Shown piece after piece: positions 16,286 to 24,414 of a stretch of DNA of 42,834 nucleotides (its first letter is position 1; each line of letters starts with the position of its first letter). Source of the stretch: Actinopolymorpha alba DSM 45243. GTDB taxonomy: Bacteria; Actinomycetota; Actinomycetes; Propionibacteriales; Actinopolymorphaceae. A program made the translations under genes and the position numbers. Under the pieces are notes generated by a model that was given only the letters and a program-made list of their open reading frames with translations, did no database searches and had not been told where the DNA came from. The DNA lies in assembly GCF_000373925.1 (NCBI RefSeq), contig NZ_KB892789.1:1-42834 (forward strand). The letters run 5' to 3'.

Positions 16286-17559
16286 GCCACACCCCCGGTC
16301 GAGGTGGCCGCGTGCGAAATGCTGCGCTCCTCCGGCAGGAGGTGCACGCATTCGGGAGCGACCGCGATCCAGATCTGGCCGCCCTCTTCGGCGCCGATGT
16401 CCTTGAGCGTCCACACCCGCAGGGTCTGCTCGCCGATCCTGACGAGGTACTGGTAATGCGTGGCGGTGTAGCTGATCCGCTCCAGCTCGGCCGGCCAGGC
16501 GTTCGGCACCTGCGGACGGTCGAGGCTGACGTCGCACTCCTCCGGACGGAACATCGCATAGAGGGACTGGCCCGGTGAGAGAGGCGTTCCCGCCCACTCC
16601 TCGCCCGGGCGCTTCGCGACGATCCTGCCCAGCTCGGTGTCGATAGCCACCGTGTCGCCGGCTGTCGTGTCGCCGGCTGTCGTGTCGTCGGCCGAGTCGC
16701 CACCCGCCGGGTTCTCGGCGGCGGTGGCGAGGGTTGCCGGCAGGAGGTTGGCCAGTCCGACAAACTCCGCGACATAACGCGAACGAGGACGCCGGTAGAC
16801 CTCCCTCGGTGGCGCCAGCTGTTCGATGCGACCGCGGTCGAGCACCGCGATCCGGTCGGCGAGCTCCATCGCCTCCGCCTGGTCGTGCGTCACGTAAAGT
16901 GCCGTGAAGCCGATCTCACGCTGCACCTCGATGATCTGTGCGCGCAGCTCCTCGCGTACCTTCGCGTCGACGTTCGAGAGAGGTTCGTCGAAGAGGATGA
17001 GTTCCGCCTCGCTGACCAGGGCCCGGGCCAGCGCCACCCGCTGCTGCTGGCCACCCGAGAGTTGTCCGGGGTACTGATTCTCGAGTCCGGCGAGGCCAAC
17101 GCGTTCGAGGCCCCTGGCTACCGCCTTCGCGACGGCGGCCTTCGGGAGCTTGCGGGCCCTGAGCGGGTAGGCCACGTTGCTGAAGATCGTCATGTGCGGC
17201 CAGAGCGCGTACGACTGGAAGATCATGCTGATGGGTCGACGATTCGGCGGAACGAACAATCGGCGTGCCGAAGCGAAAACCTCAACACCCTCGATGGTGA
17301 TCGACCCTTCGTCCGGCCGCTCCAGGCCCGCAACGCTGCGCAGCAAGGTGGTCTTGCCGCAACCACTTGGTCCGAGCAGGACGAGGAGCTCGCCCCTGGC
17401 GATATCCAAGCTGACCTGGTCGATCGGGACGACGTCACCGGCTCCCTGCCTCCGGCGGAACCGCTTCACGAGGTTCCTGATCCGCACATGCGGAGTGGGC
17501 GCCGAGCTACCCGACTCCGCGGCCTCCGCCGCGGTAGTCGAATGGGCCATGAGTGTCAT
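16282..17559 (-). CDS. ABC transporter ATP-binding protein
   Basis: A 425-residue importer ATPase. Walker A GPSGCGKT is at 63-70, Q-loop near QSYALW, signature LSGGQ at 167-171, Walker B LILFDE at 187-192, and switch His about 225 in VTHDQ. The C-terminal 150 residues form a TOBE-type regulatory domain, as in FbpC/PotA/UgpC. Between core and TOBE a hydrophilic linker contains TTAGDTTAGDT, coded by two exact copies of a 15-bp unit (16652-16666 and 16667-16681) and part of a third, a likely slippage product. The ATG at 17559 has GGGAG close upstream. It powers the permease and binding protein beside it. Confidence 0.92.
   Translation of the reverse strand: MTLMAHSTTAAEAAESGSSAPTPHVRIRNLVKRFRRRQGAGDVVPIDQVSLDIARGELLVLLGPSGCGKTTLLRSVAGLERPDEGSITIEGVEVFASARRLFVPPNRRPISMIFQSYALWPHMTIFSNVAYPLRARKLPKAAVAKAVARGLERVGLAGLENQYPGQLSGGQQQRVALARALVSEAELILFDEPLSNVDAKVREELRAQIIEVQREIGFTALYVTHDQAEAMELADRIAVLDRGRIEQLAPPREVYRRPRSRYVAEFVGLANLLPATLATAAENPAGGDSADDTTAGDTTAGDTVAIDTELGRIVAKRPGEEWAGTPLSPGQSLYAMFRPEECDVSLDRPQVPNAWPAELERISYTATHYQYLVRIGEQTLRVWTLKDIGAEEGGQIWIAVAPECVHLLPEERSISHAATSTGGVA
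16652..16690. repeat. In-frame 15-bp tandem repeat in the ATPase linker
   Basis: GTGTCGCCGGCTGTC occurs at 16652-16666 and again at 16667-16681, with a partial third copy to 16690. The period is a multiple of three, so copy-number change would keep the reading frame and alter only linker length. Confidence 0.9.
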
Positions 17560-17587
17560 CGCTCCCGTTCCTTCGTGGTGCTGTATC

Positions 17588-18619
17588 TCAGCGTCCGAGC
17601 AGTGTGACGATCTGGTTCTGCTCCGCCTTGCTGACGTCCCAGACCGCGGGCGTGTAGTTGCTGGCGAGCGGCTGGCAGTCCGACTTCTCGTCCTTCTTCA
17701 CCGTCGAATAGACCGGGTCCGCGCAGAGCACCTTGTAGCCCTCCGAGCTGACGAGCCAGTTCACGAAAAGCCGCGCGGCGTTCGGGTTCGGCGCATCCTT
17801 CGAAATGGCGACGCTGGTGGTGAGACCCTGAGTGGGGTCGAGGTCGGTGACCATGCCCACAGGTGCGCCGGACTCCTTCAGGTCAGCGATATGCGAGGGG
17901 TAGTTGGGTAGGGAATAGTCGTACTTCCCAGTCGCGACCTGCTGGGCTCCTACCGCACCACTGTCGACCCAGAGCGGCTTGAGGTCCGCCAGTGCCTTGA
18001 GGTATTCATCGCCGAACCGCTTGCGCATGATCGCGTACCACGACATGTAACCAGGCGAGGACTTCGGGTCGACCAGGATGATCTTGCCCTTGTTCGCGGG
18101 GTTGATGACATCCTTCCAACTGGTCGGTGGCTTGCTGACCTTGTCCGAGTTGTAGACCAGCACCACCGACTCGACCGCGACGTTCAACGAGTTCGACGTA
18201 CGGAAGTCTTTGGGCCAACCAGCCGCGTTCGGGATCTCCTTGTCGGTGAGGTCACCGAACCACTCGGGATGGTCACTGATGAACGACGGCTGCACGGTTG
18301 GCATGAACACATCGGCGGCGACGGAACCAGCCTTGGCCTCAGTCGCATACCTGTTGAGAAGCGAGCTACCCGGAGCACGGAAGGGATTCACCGCGATGTC
18401 GGGGTATTTTTCCATGAACCCGTCCGCGAGCGCCTGGAGTTGGCCCTCGGCAGCGCTCGCGTAGATCGTCAGCTCGCCTTCCTTGTTGGCGGCTTGGACG
18501 AGGGACGCGAGCGGGTCGTTGCTGTTCTCCGTTTTCGTCTCCCCCGAGCTGTTACAGGCGGACGCTGAGACCATCAGCGCGGTCGCGGCCAGTGCCGCGA
18601 GAATCGCCCTCTTCCTCAT
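17588..18619 (-). CDS. Lipoprotein substrate-binding protein of the ABC importer
   Basis: A 343-residue extracytoplasmic binding protein with a lipoprotein signal: positively charged MRKR, hydrophobic stretch, and lipobox SASAC with Cys22 as the lipidated residue. The mature part has the type II periplasmic-binding fold of the FbpA/AfuA (Fe3+) group. The adjacent tyrosine pair that binds iron in FbpA is not obvious; the corresponding region reads GKYDYSLPNYPSH. Relatives in this cluster bind anions such as aminoethylphosphonate or organic acids, so import of the pathway substrate is more likely than iron. GGGAAG precedes the ATG. Encoded first among the transporter genes. Confidence 0.88.
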   Translation of the reverse strand: MRKRAILAALAATALMVSASACNSSGETKTENSNDPLASLVQAANKEGELTIYASAAEGQLQALADGFMEKYPDIAVNPFRAPGSSLLNRYATEAKAGSVAADVFMPTVQPSFISDHPEWFGDLTDKEIPNAAGWPKDFRTSNSLNVAVESVVLVYNSDKVSKPPTSWKDVINPANKGKIILVDPKSSPGYMSWYAIMRKRFGDEYLKALADLKPLWVDSGAVGAQQVATGKYDYSLPNYPSHIADLKESGAPVGMVTDLDPTQGLTTSVAISKDAPNPNAARLFVNWLVSSEGYKVLCADPVYSTVKKDEKSDCQPLASNYTPAVWDVSKAEQNQIVTLLGR

Positions 18620-18671
18620 GGTGTGCTTCCCTTTCTTTCATTGAAAGCAGGCTCGGGTACGCCGAGGTCAC

Positions 18672-19865
18672 TCAGATGACCTGAGATTCGCGGAGCGCGG
18701 AAATCCGCTCCGCGGAATAACCGAGTTCGGTCAGGATCTGCTCGGTGTCCTGACCGACAGTCGGGACGCCCCGGTTCACTCGCAGGGGCGTTTCCGCATA
18801 GTGCAAGGGAGTCGCGACGACCTTGGCTGTTCCGCCGTCCCCACGGGGAACGTCGATGAAGCCGCCGAGCTCGGCCATCTGAATGTCGTCAGCGACCTCG
18901 TCCAGGCTGTTGAGGCGAGCGCACGAAACACCCTGCGCCTCGAGTCCGGCGAGACATTCGGTTGTCGTGAGCGCGCCCGTCACCCGCGAGAACTCCTCGA
19001 CGAGCGCCTTGGTGTTCTCATAGCGAAGCGGCAGGCTCACGAAGCGGGGGTCGTCAGCCAGCTCGGGAACCCCGAGTCCGGCACAGCTCCGGCGCCACAT
19101 CGAGTCGTTCGCCGCCGAGATCACGAGCCAGCCGTCCTTCGTCCTGAACGCTTGGTTCGGGATCCCCAGCCGGTTCGCCGTACCCAGCGGCTTGGGCACC
19201 ACGCCCTTGAGCCAGTAGTCGGCGAAGAAGTAGTTGAGCAGGCTGACCTGGCTCTCGAGCATCGAGGTGAAGACCTGCTGGCCCTGGCCGGTGCGCGCAC
19301 GGTGCATCAGCGCGCCCAGGATGCCGATCACGCCGTAAAGGCCCGCGGAGAAGTCCGAGATCGCCGTGCCGCAACGCACCGGGTCACCATCGGGTTCACC
19401 GGTGAAGCTCATGAGCCCGCTGTAACCCTGGATGACCAGATCGTTCGCGGCCTTCTGGGAAAGGGCGCCCTTGTGCCCGAACCCGCTGATCGAGCCGTAG
19501 ATGACAGAGGGGTTCTCCTTCGCGATCGAGTCGTAGTCGAGGCCCCAGCGCTCCATCAGGCCGATCCGAAAGTTCTGGATGACCACATCAGCGTCGAGCA
19601 GGAGATCCTTGGCGACCTGACGACCGTCCTCCTGGTTGAGGTCGAGTGCCAGGCTGCGCTTGTTGCGGTTGAGCGCGAGGAACGCCCCGCTCATCGGCGG
19701 TTCATCGGCCGACTGTCCGTACGAACGCGCGGAGTCACCGCCACCGCGCCGCTCGATCTTGATCACCTCGGCTCCCATGTCGCCAAGCGTCTGGGTAGCC
19801 AACGGACCAGCGAAGATGTGCGTGAAGTCGACGACCCTGATGCCGCTGAGAATCTGGTTCTGCAT
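18672..19865 (-). CDS. Type III CoA-transferase (CaiB/BaiF family)
   Basis: A 397-residue protein of the formyl-CoA transferase family. The N-terminus (IRVVDFTHIFAGPLATQTLGDMGAEVIKIE) is the family's opening strand-helix, and Asp171 in TAISDFSAG is the conserved aspartate that forms the aspartyl-CoA/anhydride intermediate. These enzymes move CoA between carboxylic acids without ATP. As no acyl-CoA ligase is encoded in the cluster, this is the probable activating enzyme for the imported acid, with an unknown CoA donor. It is 36 bp downstream of the hot-dog gene and upstream of the transporter genes. Confidence 0.92.
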   Translation of the reverse strand: MQNQILSGIRVVDFTHIFAGPLATQTLGDMGAEVIKIERRGGGDSARSYGQSADEPPMSGAFLALNRNKRSLALDLNQEDGRQVAKDLLLDADVVIQNFRIGLMERWGLDYDSIAKENPSVIYGSISGFGHKGALSQKAANDLVIQGYSGLMSFTGEPDGDPVRCGTAISDFSAGLYGVIGILGALMHRARTGQGQQVFTSMLESQVSLLNYFFADYWLKGVVPKPLGTANRLGIPNQAFRTKDGWLVISAANDSMWRRSCAGLGVPELADDPRFVSLPLRYENTKALVEEFSRVTGALTTTECLAGLEAQGVSCARLNSLDEVADDIQMAELGGFIDVPRGDGGTAKVVATPLHYAETPLRVNRGVPTVGQDTEQILTELGYSAERISALRESQVI

Positions 19866-19901
19866 ACCGCTCTTTCGCCGTTCCTTGCTTCCCGCTGACG
19901 G

Positions 19902-20354
19902 TCAGACAGCGTGGGAGCCGGGTGAGTAACTGAGGATGGCCGTATCCGTGTAGGTCGTCAGAAGCTCGTCGGTGCTGGCCGCACGCACCTCGATCTTCAT
20001 CTCGAGGTAGACCCGCCCCTTCTTCTCATAGCGATTACTCACGTATCCGCTCGCCGTCAGGCGCGCTCCGACCGGGACCAGCCGGTGCTGCACCACGTGA
20101 AACTCGTAGTGGATCCGAGCCGTGGGCCCGGGGCCTCCCGGGCAGTTCTTCTTGATGAGGCGGATCTTGTCGATATGCGCCAGGGTCGGCGGCGCGTAGT
20201 GCGTGCCACCCGATCCGACCGGACTGTGGAACTCTTCGGCGAACTCGTCCACACCGTGGCAGTACTCCCGCACCACGAACGAGGACATCTCATACGTGAC
20301 GGGCTCGAGCACATCGCCGACCTCGAGGTCGCTCACGTACCCGTTCAGACTCAT
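19902..20354 (-). CDS. Hot-dog fold protein, MaoC-N-like, lacking the usual motif
   Basis: A 150-residue protein with the beta-alpha pattern of the N-terminal half of FAS1-type/MaoC hydratases (FHSPVGSGGTHYAPPTLAHID, then RIHYEFHVVQHRLVPVGARL and the long strands VYLEMKIEV). The GDxNPIH signature is absent. It is paired with another small hot-dog protein just upstream; in actinobacteria such small subunits often form heterodimeric enoyl-CoA hydratases (for example ChsH1-ChsH2 and HadAB), so the two may assemble into one enzyme. AAGGAG stands about 11 bases before ATG 20354. Confidence 0.72.
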   Translation of the reverse strand: MSLNGYVSDLEVGDVLEPVTYEMSSFVVREYCHGVDEFAEEFHSPVGSGGTHYAPPTLAHIDKIRLIKKNCPGGPGPTARIHYEFHVVQHRLVPVGARLTASGYVSNRYEKKGRVYLEMKIEVRAASTDELLTTYTDTAILSYSPGSHAV

Positions 20355-20395
20355 CTTCGAAACTCTCCTTGGGATGCGGTCGACGGAGCGTGCCG

Positions 20396-20833
20396 TCAGG
20401 CGACCGGTACGGAGGCCACACCGACGGTGACCTTCTGCTCGTTGGCGGTCTGACACCAGACCTCGATCGACCACCGCCCGTCCTCGAGGCCGGTCACCCT
20501 CCCGTGCGCCTGGATGACGTCGTCCTCGTACACGGGCCGGATGAACTTCGTCCGAAGCTCACCCCCGGCCAGGTAGCGCTCGCCGAACTGCTGGTAGAGC
20601 AGGCTGGAGATGTAGTTGGTCGAGAGCATCCCGTCGGCGATGATGCCCGGCAGGCCCTGCTCTTTCGCGTACTCCTCGTCGGTGTGGATGGTCGGCTCCG
20701 CGATCACGAACTCGCCATTGGCGAGCGCCGCGGTCTCCAGCGCGTCGCAGTACCACCGCATCCGTTCGCGGGTCATCGCGCGCGGGGTCGACCAGAAGTG
20801 CTGTCCGACGGCCGCGTCGTGGTCCGCTCCCAT
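20396..20833 (-). CDS. Hot-dog fold protein, MaoC-like, with altered catalytic motif
   Basis: A 145-residue hot-dog protein and the first gene of the operon. Where MaoC hydratases have GDxNPIH, this reads AEPTIHTDEEYA: the His and following acids are kept but the catalytic Asp is not in place; the helix that follows reads ADGML instead of AHGML. It may still be catalytic as one half of a heteromer with the next gene (42-bp gap), or a thioesterase. GAAGGAG is about 10 bases upstream of ATG 20833. The longer open frame to 21049 lacks a start with a ribosome site and enters the promoter region. Confidence 0.72.
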   Translation of the reverse strand: MGADHDAAVGQHFWSTPRAMTRERMRWYCDALETAALANGEFVIAEPTIHTDEEYAKEQGLPGIIADGMLSTNYISSLLYQQFGERYLAGGELRTKFIRPVYEDDVIQAHGRVTGLEDGRWSIEVWCQTANEQKVTVGVASVPVA

Positions 20834-21248
20834 GCCTGCTCGTCTCCTTCGCCGTGGATGTTTCGAAGCGATGAAATTTGATTTCGGATATTTGATACTA
20901 CGGAGCTCGGGTAGGGAGCAAGCCCTCGGAAGCTGACGGTCGGGCACCAGACCGCTCAGGGCGCGTGGAACGAGCGTGCGGGAGCACGGCGAGGGTCCGG
21001 AACCGGCCACTCGAGTCAGGGGCGAGGCACGGTCCTCCGTCACGTCCACCGAAGGGAGTCAGTTGATCGTCTTTGGCTGGCTCCGGTACCAGCCTCGCCG
21101 CGGCCGCCCGCCTGCGCATGGCAGGCTCCGGTGCCGTCGAGTGTCCTATCCTTGACGTTTCAGCGTGGGAGCTCGACCATCGTCACGAGGAGTCTCCAGA
21201 CAGACGCTGGCGGTCCGCATGGTTCTCTGGAGATCGGAAGGAAGCGTG
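20834..21248. promoter_or_regulatory. Divergent promoter region between catabolic operon and GntR regulator
   Basis: About 415 bp with no supported gene. The only AT-rich patch is 20870-20900, just upstream of the operon's first gene. It contains a direct repeat ATTTGAT at 20876-20882 and 20890-20896, 14 bp apart, which would overlap a minus-strand promoter. A FadR-type regulator encoded across the gap is the natural candidate for binding here and releasing DNA when a CoA ester or acid is present. The classical FCD-family half-site arrangement (TNGTNNNACNA) is not clearly visible. Confidence 0.5.
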
Positions 21249-21944
21249 ATGGAGCGGGCTGCAGGACGCAACCTCGGGCGCCCCAATCTCAAGCAGGAAG
21301 CCGCCAAGTTCATCCGCGACCTCATCCTCTCGGGAGAGGTCCGTCCAGGGGACCGGCTCGATCAGGACCGCATCGCCGCTGAGCTGGGCGTGAGTCGCCT
21401 GCCCGTACGCGAGGCACTCATCGCGCTGGAGTCGGAAGGGATGGTCGAGAACATCGCCCGGCGGGGCGCGTTCGTCGCCTCGCTCGAGCCCGAGGACTTC
21501 ATCGACCACTACCGCATGTACGGCCTGCTCAGCGGCATCGCCGCCAAGCGCGCCGCCCAGGCCGGCTCGCCCGACGTGATCGAGCGCCTCTCAGAGATCG
21601 CGACTCAGATGCGCGCCACCACTGACCCCCGCGAGCACGACCGGCTCAACTACTCGTTCCACCAGGCCATCAACAAGGCCGGCTCCTCGCGGCGGCTCAC
21701 CGCGGTCCTACGGATGCTCTCCAACAACATGCCGTCCCATTTCTACGAGTACAACTCGGAGTGGGAATACCGCAGCCAGGCGCTCAAGGAGCACGACGAG
21801 ATCCTCGACGCCATCAAACGCGGCGACGGTGACTCTGCCGCGGCGGCCGTTGCCAAGCACTTCAACAACACCGGGGAGCAGACGGTTCGGATGCTCAGGT
21901 CGGTGGGATTCTGGGGCGACCAATCGGAGCGCCCAGCTAGGTAG
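21249..21944 (+). CDS. GntR-family transcriptional regulator (FadR/FCD subfamily)
   Basis: A 231-residue protein: winged helix-turn-helix at about 10-75 (FIRDLILSGEVRPGDRLDQDRIAAELGVSRLPVREAL is the GntR signature, split here as SRLPVREAL for the recognition helix) and a helical FCD ligand domain after about 85. FCD domains bind organic acids, often through a metal held by Asp and His residues; here NYSFHQAINKAG and KEHDEILDAI supply such residues. It likely represses the divergent operon and is released by the substrate. GGAAGG lies 7-8 bases before ATG 21249. Confidence 0.88.
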   Translation: MERAAGRNLGRPNLKQEAAKFIRDLILSGEVRPGDRLDQDRIAAELGVSRLPVREALIALESEGMVENIARRGAFVASLEPEDFIDHYRMYGLLSGIAAKRAAQAGSPDVIERLSEIATQMRATTDPREHDRLNYSFHQAINKAGSSRRLTAVLRMLSNNMPSHFYEYNSEWEYRSQALKEHDEILDAIKRGDGDSAAAAVAKHFNNTGEQTVRMLRSVGFWGDQSERPAR

Positions 21945-21987
21945 CCCGATTCCCGGCGGCCACTTTCCCTCTCCGCCGGTTGAGGTC

Positions 21988-24210
21988 TCAGTACGAGCGA
22001 GCACCAACCAGTTCGGTGGGCAACGGCCGCGCGTGCAGGACGGTGAGTGCGGACACGGCGCGGGTGAGTACGACGTACAGCCGGTTCAGCCCGCGGGGTT
22101 CGGCGTCAACGATCCGGGCGGGCTCAACCGCAACGACGCCGTCGAACTCCAGACCCTTCGCGAGCGAGGCGGGCACGCACACGAGCCGGAAGTGTTCCAG
22201 GGAGTTCTCGGTGCGGCCGAGCATGCCGGGGACCAACCCGATTCTGTCCAGGCGAGATCTGATCGGCTCGGCAGCGAGCTTGTCGAAGACTCGCTCGATC
22301 TCCGCGTCGGCGGCGATGATGCCGATCGAACCCACGTGCCCGCCCTGCTCGTCGATCCGCAAGCAGGCTTGGAGAATGTCCTCGGCGGCCACCTCGTGCC
22401 CGTCGATGGCCGTGACCTCCAGAGCGCCCTCGGCACGCCGCAGGCTCACGGGTTCGGCCAGGTCTGGTTGCAGGACAGGCAGCAGCCTGGCGGCGTACTC
22501 GATGATCGCGGCCGGGACCCGAAATCCGCGGGTCAGTTCCACAAGCTCGGCGGACTCGCTCGCCCCCAGTTGATCCAGCACGGCCTGCCATGAGGTCGAG
22601 GCGTACGGCGTGGTGGCCTGGGCCAGGTCGCCCAACACGGTCGCCGTACGACAGCGTCGGCCGAGCGCACGGAGCTGCATCGCCGACAGGTCCTGCGCCT
22701 CGTCGACAACCAGATGGCCGCGACGGGGCGCACGCTCGAGCAGGTCCTGAACCTCGTCGAGGAGGACCAGGTCTGCTTCAGACCAGCGGGCAGACTTCAC
22801 CGACCGGTACGGCTTCGGCCAGAGCAGAGCTTTCTGTTCCTCGGGCGTGAGCTCGTCGCCGGCGGTTTCGGCGAGGAAGTCGGCATCGGACAGCAGCCGG
22901 TACAGCACCTGTTCCGGGGTACGCCGCGGCCACACCCGGTCGAGGATCCGTTTGACCGGAGCCGACCGGGCAACCGCGTTCTGGGTCCGATCGTCCGGGG
23001 TTCCACCTCGCTGCTCCATCCGAATCAGCACGGCGTGAGCGAGCCGCTGCGCGAGCGTGGCGCGACCGGCGGCATATCGCGTGGCCGTCTCGAGTACGCC
23101 CGCGACGATCTCGCGCACCTCATAATCTGGCACCCGGAAGCGACTCGCTCCCTTGCTGTAGACCAACGCCTCCAGGTCATCGCTGACCCGGGCACCGGAC
23201 CACAGCGCGCGCCGCAGAACCTCCGCCATCCGCGCGTCGCCTTTCACGGTGACTGTCGTCGTCGGCTCCTCATCGGCGGCCATCGCGTGGTCGGGGAAGT
23301 AGCGTCGGATCAGATCCGGGAACGTGAGCTGTCGGACGAAGACCTCGCCGAGCGCCGGAAGCACATGGCGGATGTACTGCAGGAACGAGCGGTTCGGACC
23401 GATGATCGCGATCCCGCCATCCCGGGCCAGCCGGGTCCGTTCGACGTACAGCAAGTAGGCGACCCGGTGCAGGCCGACGGCGGTCTTGCCGGTGCCGGGC
23501 GCTCCCTGCACGCAGATCGTGGTGTCCAGCGGCGCCCGGACCAGAACGTCCTGATCAGGCTGGATCGTCGCGACGATGTCCCGCATCGGCCCGGATCGTG
23601 GCCGCTCGATCTCGGCGGTGACCAGGCTCGAGAAACCCTCCGCGGCATCCGGCACACCGCTCACCGGCTCGTCCTCGTAGGCCGTTACGTCGACGTACCC
23701 GCTCGGGCCGGGCTCGTGGGAGAAGCCGTGCCGGCGGCGCACCAACACACGTTGGGGGTCGGCAGGTCCGGCCCGATAGAACGGTACGGAGACCGGTGCC
23801 CGCCAGTCGATCACCAACGGCGTGCCATCGGGCTCCCGGATGTGCCGGCGACCGATGTAGATCCGGTCGACCTCGCCACCGGGCCCGGACCCACGTTCGA
23901 CGCGGTCGAACACCGCGCCCGGCTCGCAGTCCAAGCGCCCGAAGAACAGCGGGATCTTCGGCTGGTCCAGCAGTACTTCGGCGCGATGCTCTCGCGACCA
24001 TTGATAGAACTTGTTGTCCCAGTAGCTGTCTGTTCCGGAATTGACGATGGCCGGCGTTTCGGTCTCGATGACCTCCGCGTGCATCTGCTTCAGAGCAGCG
24101 TGAGCGGCTTCGAGGTGGGCGCGTTCGGCAGCCACTTCTGGGTCCGCGCCGGTATCGATCGGGGCCTCGTCGGGCGGATCCGCGGCGGTGTTGGATTGAG
24201 CAGAGGGCAT
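21988..24210 (-). CDS. UvrD/Rep-like helicase of the HelD/HelR type
   Basis: A 740-residue SF1 helicase-like protein. It has an N-terminal helical/coiled-coil arm (residues 25-80), Walker A GAPGTGKT at 236-243, Walker B VVDEAQD at 501-507, and motif VI LYVVLTRA at 711-718. This order and length are those of HelD/HelR proteins, which insert into RNA polymerase and use ATP to free stalled polymerase from DNA; HelR of Streptomyces venezuelae also displaces rifamycins and gives tolerance. ATG 24210 has GGAGG about 8 bases upstream and is preferred over 24240. I did not find the rifamycin-associated element that precedes many helR genes, so drug resistance is only a possibility. Confidence 0.85.
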   Translation of the reverse strand: MPSAQSNTAADPPDEAPIDTGADPEVAAERAHLEAAHAALKQMHAEVIETETPAIVNSGTDSYWDNKFYQWSREHRAEVLLDQPKIPLFFGRLDCEPGAVFDRVERGSGPGGEVDRIYIGRRHIREPDGTPLVIDWRAPVSVPFYRAGPADPQRVLVRRRHGFSHEPGPSGYVDVTAYEDEPVSGVPDAAEGFSSLVTAEIERPRSGPMRDIVATIQPDQDVLVRAPLDTTICVQGAPGTGKTAVGLHRVAYLLYVERTRLARDGGIAIIGPNRSFLQYIRHVLPALGEVFVRQLTFPDLIRRYFPDHAMAADEEPTTTVTVKGDARMAEVLRRALWSGARVSDDLEALVYSKGASRFRVPDYEVREIVAGVLETATRYAAGRATLAQRLAHAVLIRMEQRGGTPDDRTQNAVARSAPVKRILDRVWPRRTPEQVLYRLLSDADFLAETAGDELTPEEQKALLWPKPYRSVKSARWSEADLVLLDEVQDLLERAPRRGHLVVDEAQDLSAMQLRALGRRCRTATVLGDLAQATTPYASTSWQAVLDQLGASESAELVELTRGFRVPAAIIEYAARLLPVLQPDLAEPVSLRRAEGALEVTAIDGHEVAAEDILQACLRIDEQGGHVGSIGIIAADAEIERVFDKLAAEPIRSRLDRIGLVPGMLGRTENSLEHFRLVCVPASLAKGLEFDGVVAVEPARIVDAEPRGLNRLYVVLTRAVSALTVLHARPLPTELVGARSY

Positions 24211-24414
24211 GACGGGGCCTCCACAAGGGTTGTCAGGCACTCGTCAGCAGTGGGCGCGGGCCCTCGCTCCAGGGCCGCCTTCGACGTCAGGCAGCGCAAC
24301 CGGCTCGATTCGGTCCCTACTCTCCGGCACTACTGTCGTACGACGAGCCACCGGACATTACCAGCGCGAGCGGTGGCGCGAAACCGATTTCGTATGACGT
24401 ACTAGTCGGTGGGG
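24211..24414. promoter_or_regulatory. helR upstream region with a palindrome
   Basis: The segment between the kinase stop and helR holds an inverted repeat CGAAACCGATTTCG at 24379-24392 (arms CGAAA/TTTCG, 4-bp spacer), followed by CGTATGACGTACTA. It is about 170 bp upstream of the helR start, far but possible for an operator. No hairpin with a T-run is seen after the kinase gene, so readthrough into helR cannot be excluded. Confidence 0.4.

Noticed and set aside
22714-24405. 563-residue open frame antisense to the helR-like gene
   Set aside because: No homology; it is explained by the GC-rich third positions of the real gene on the other strand.
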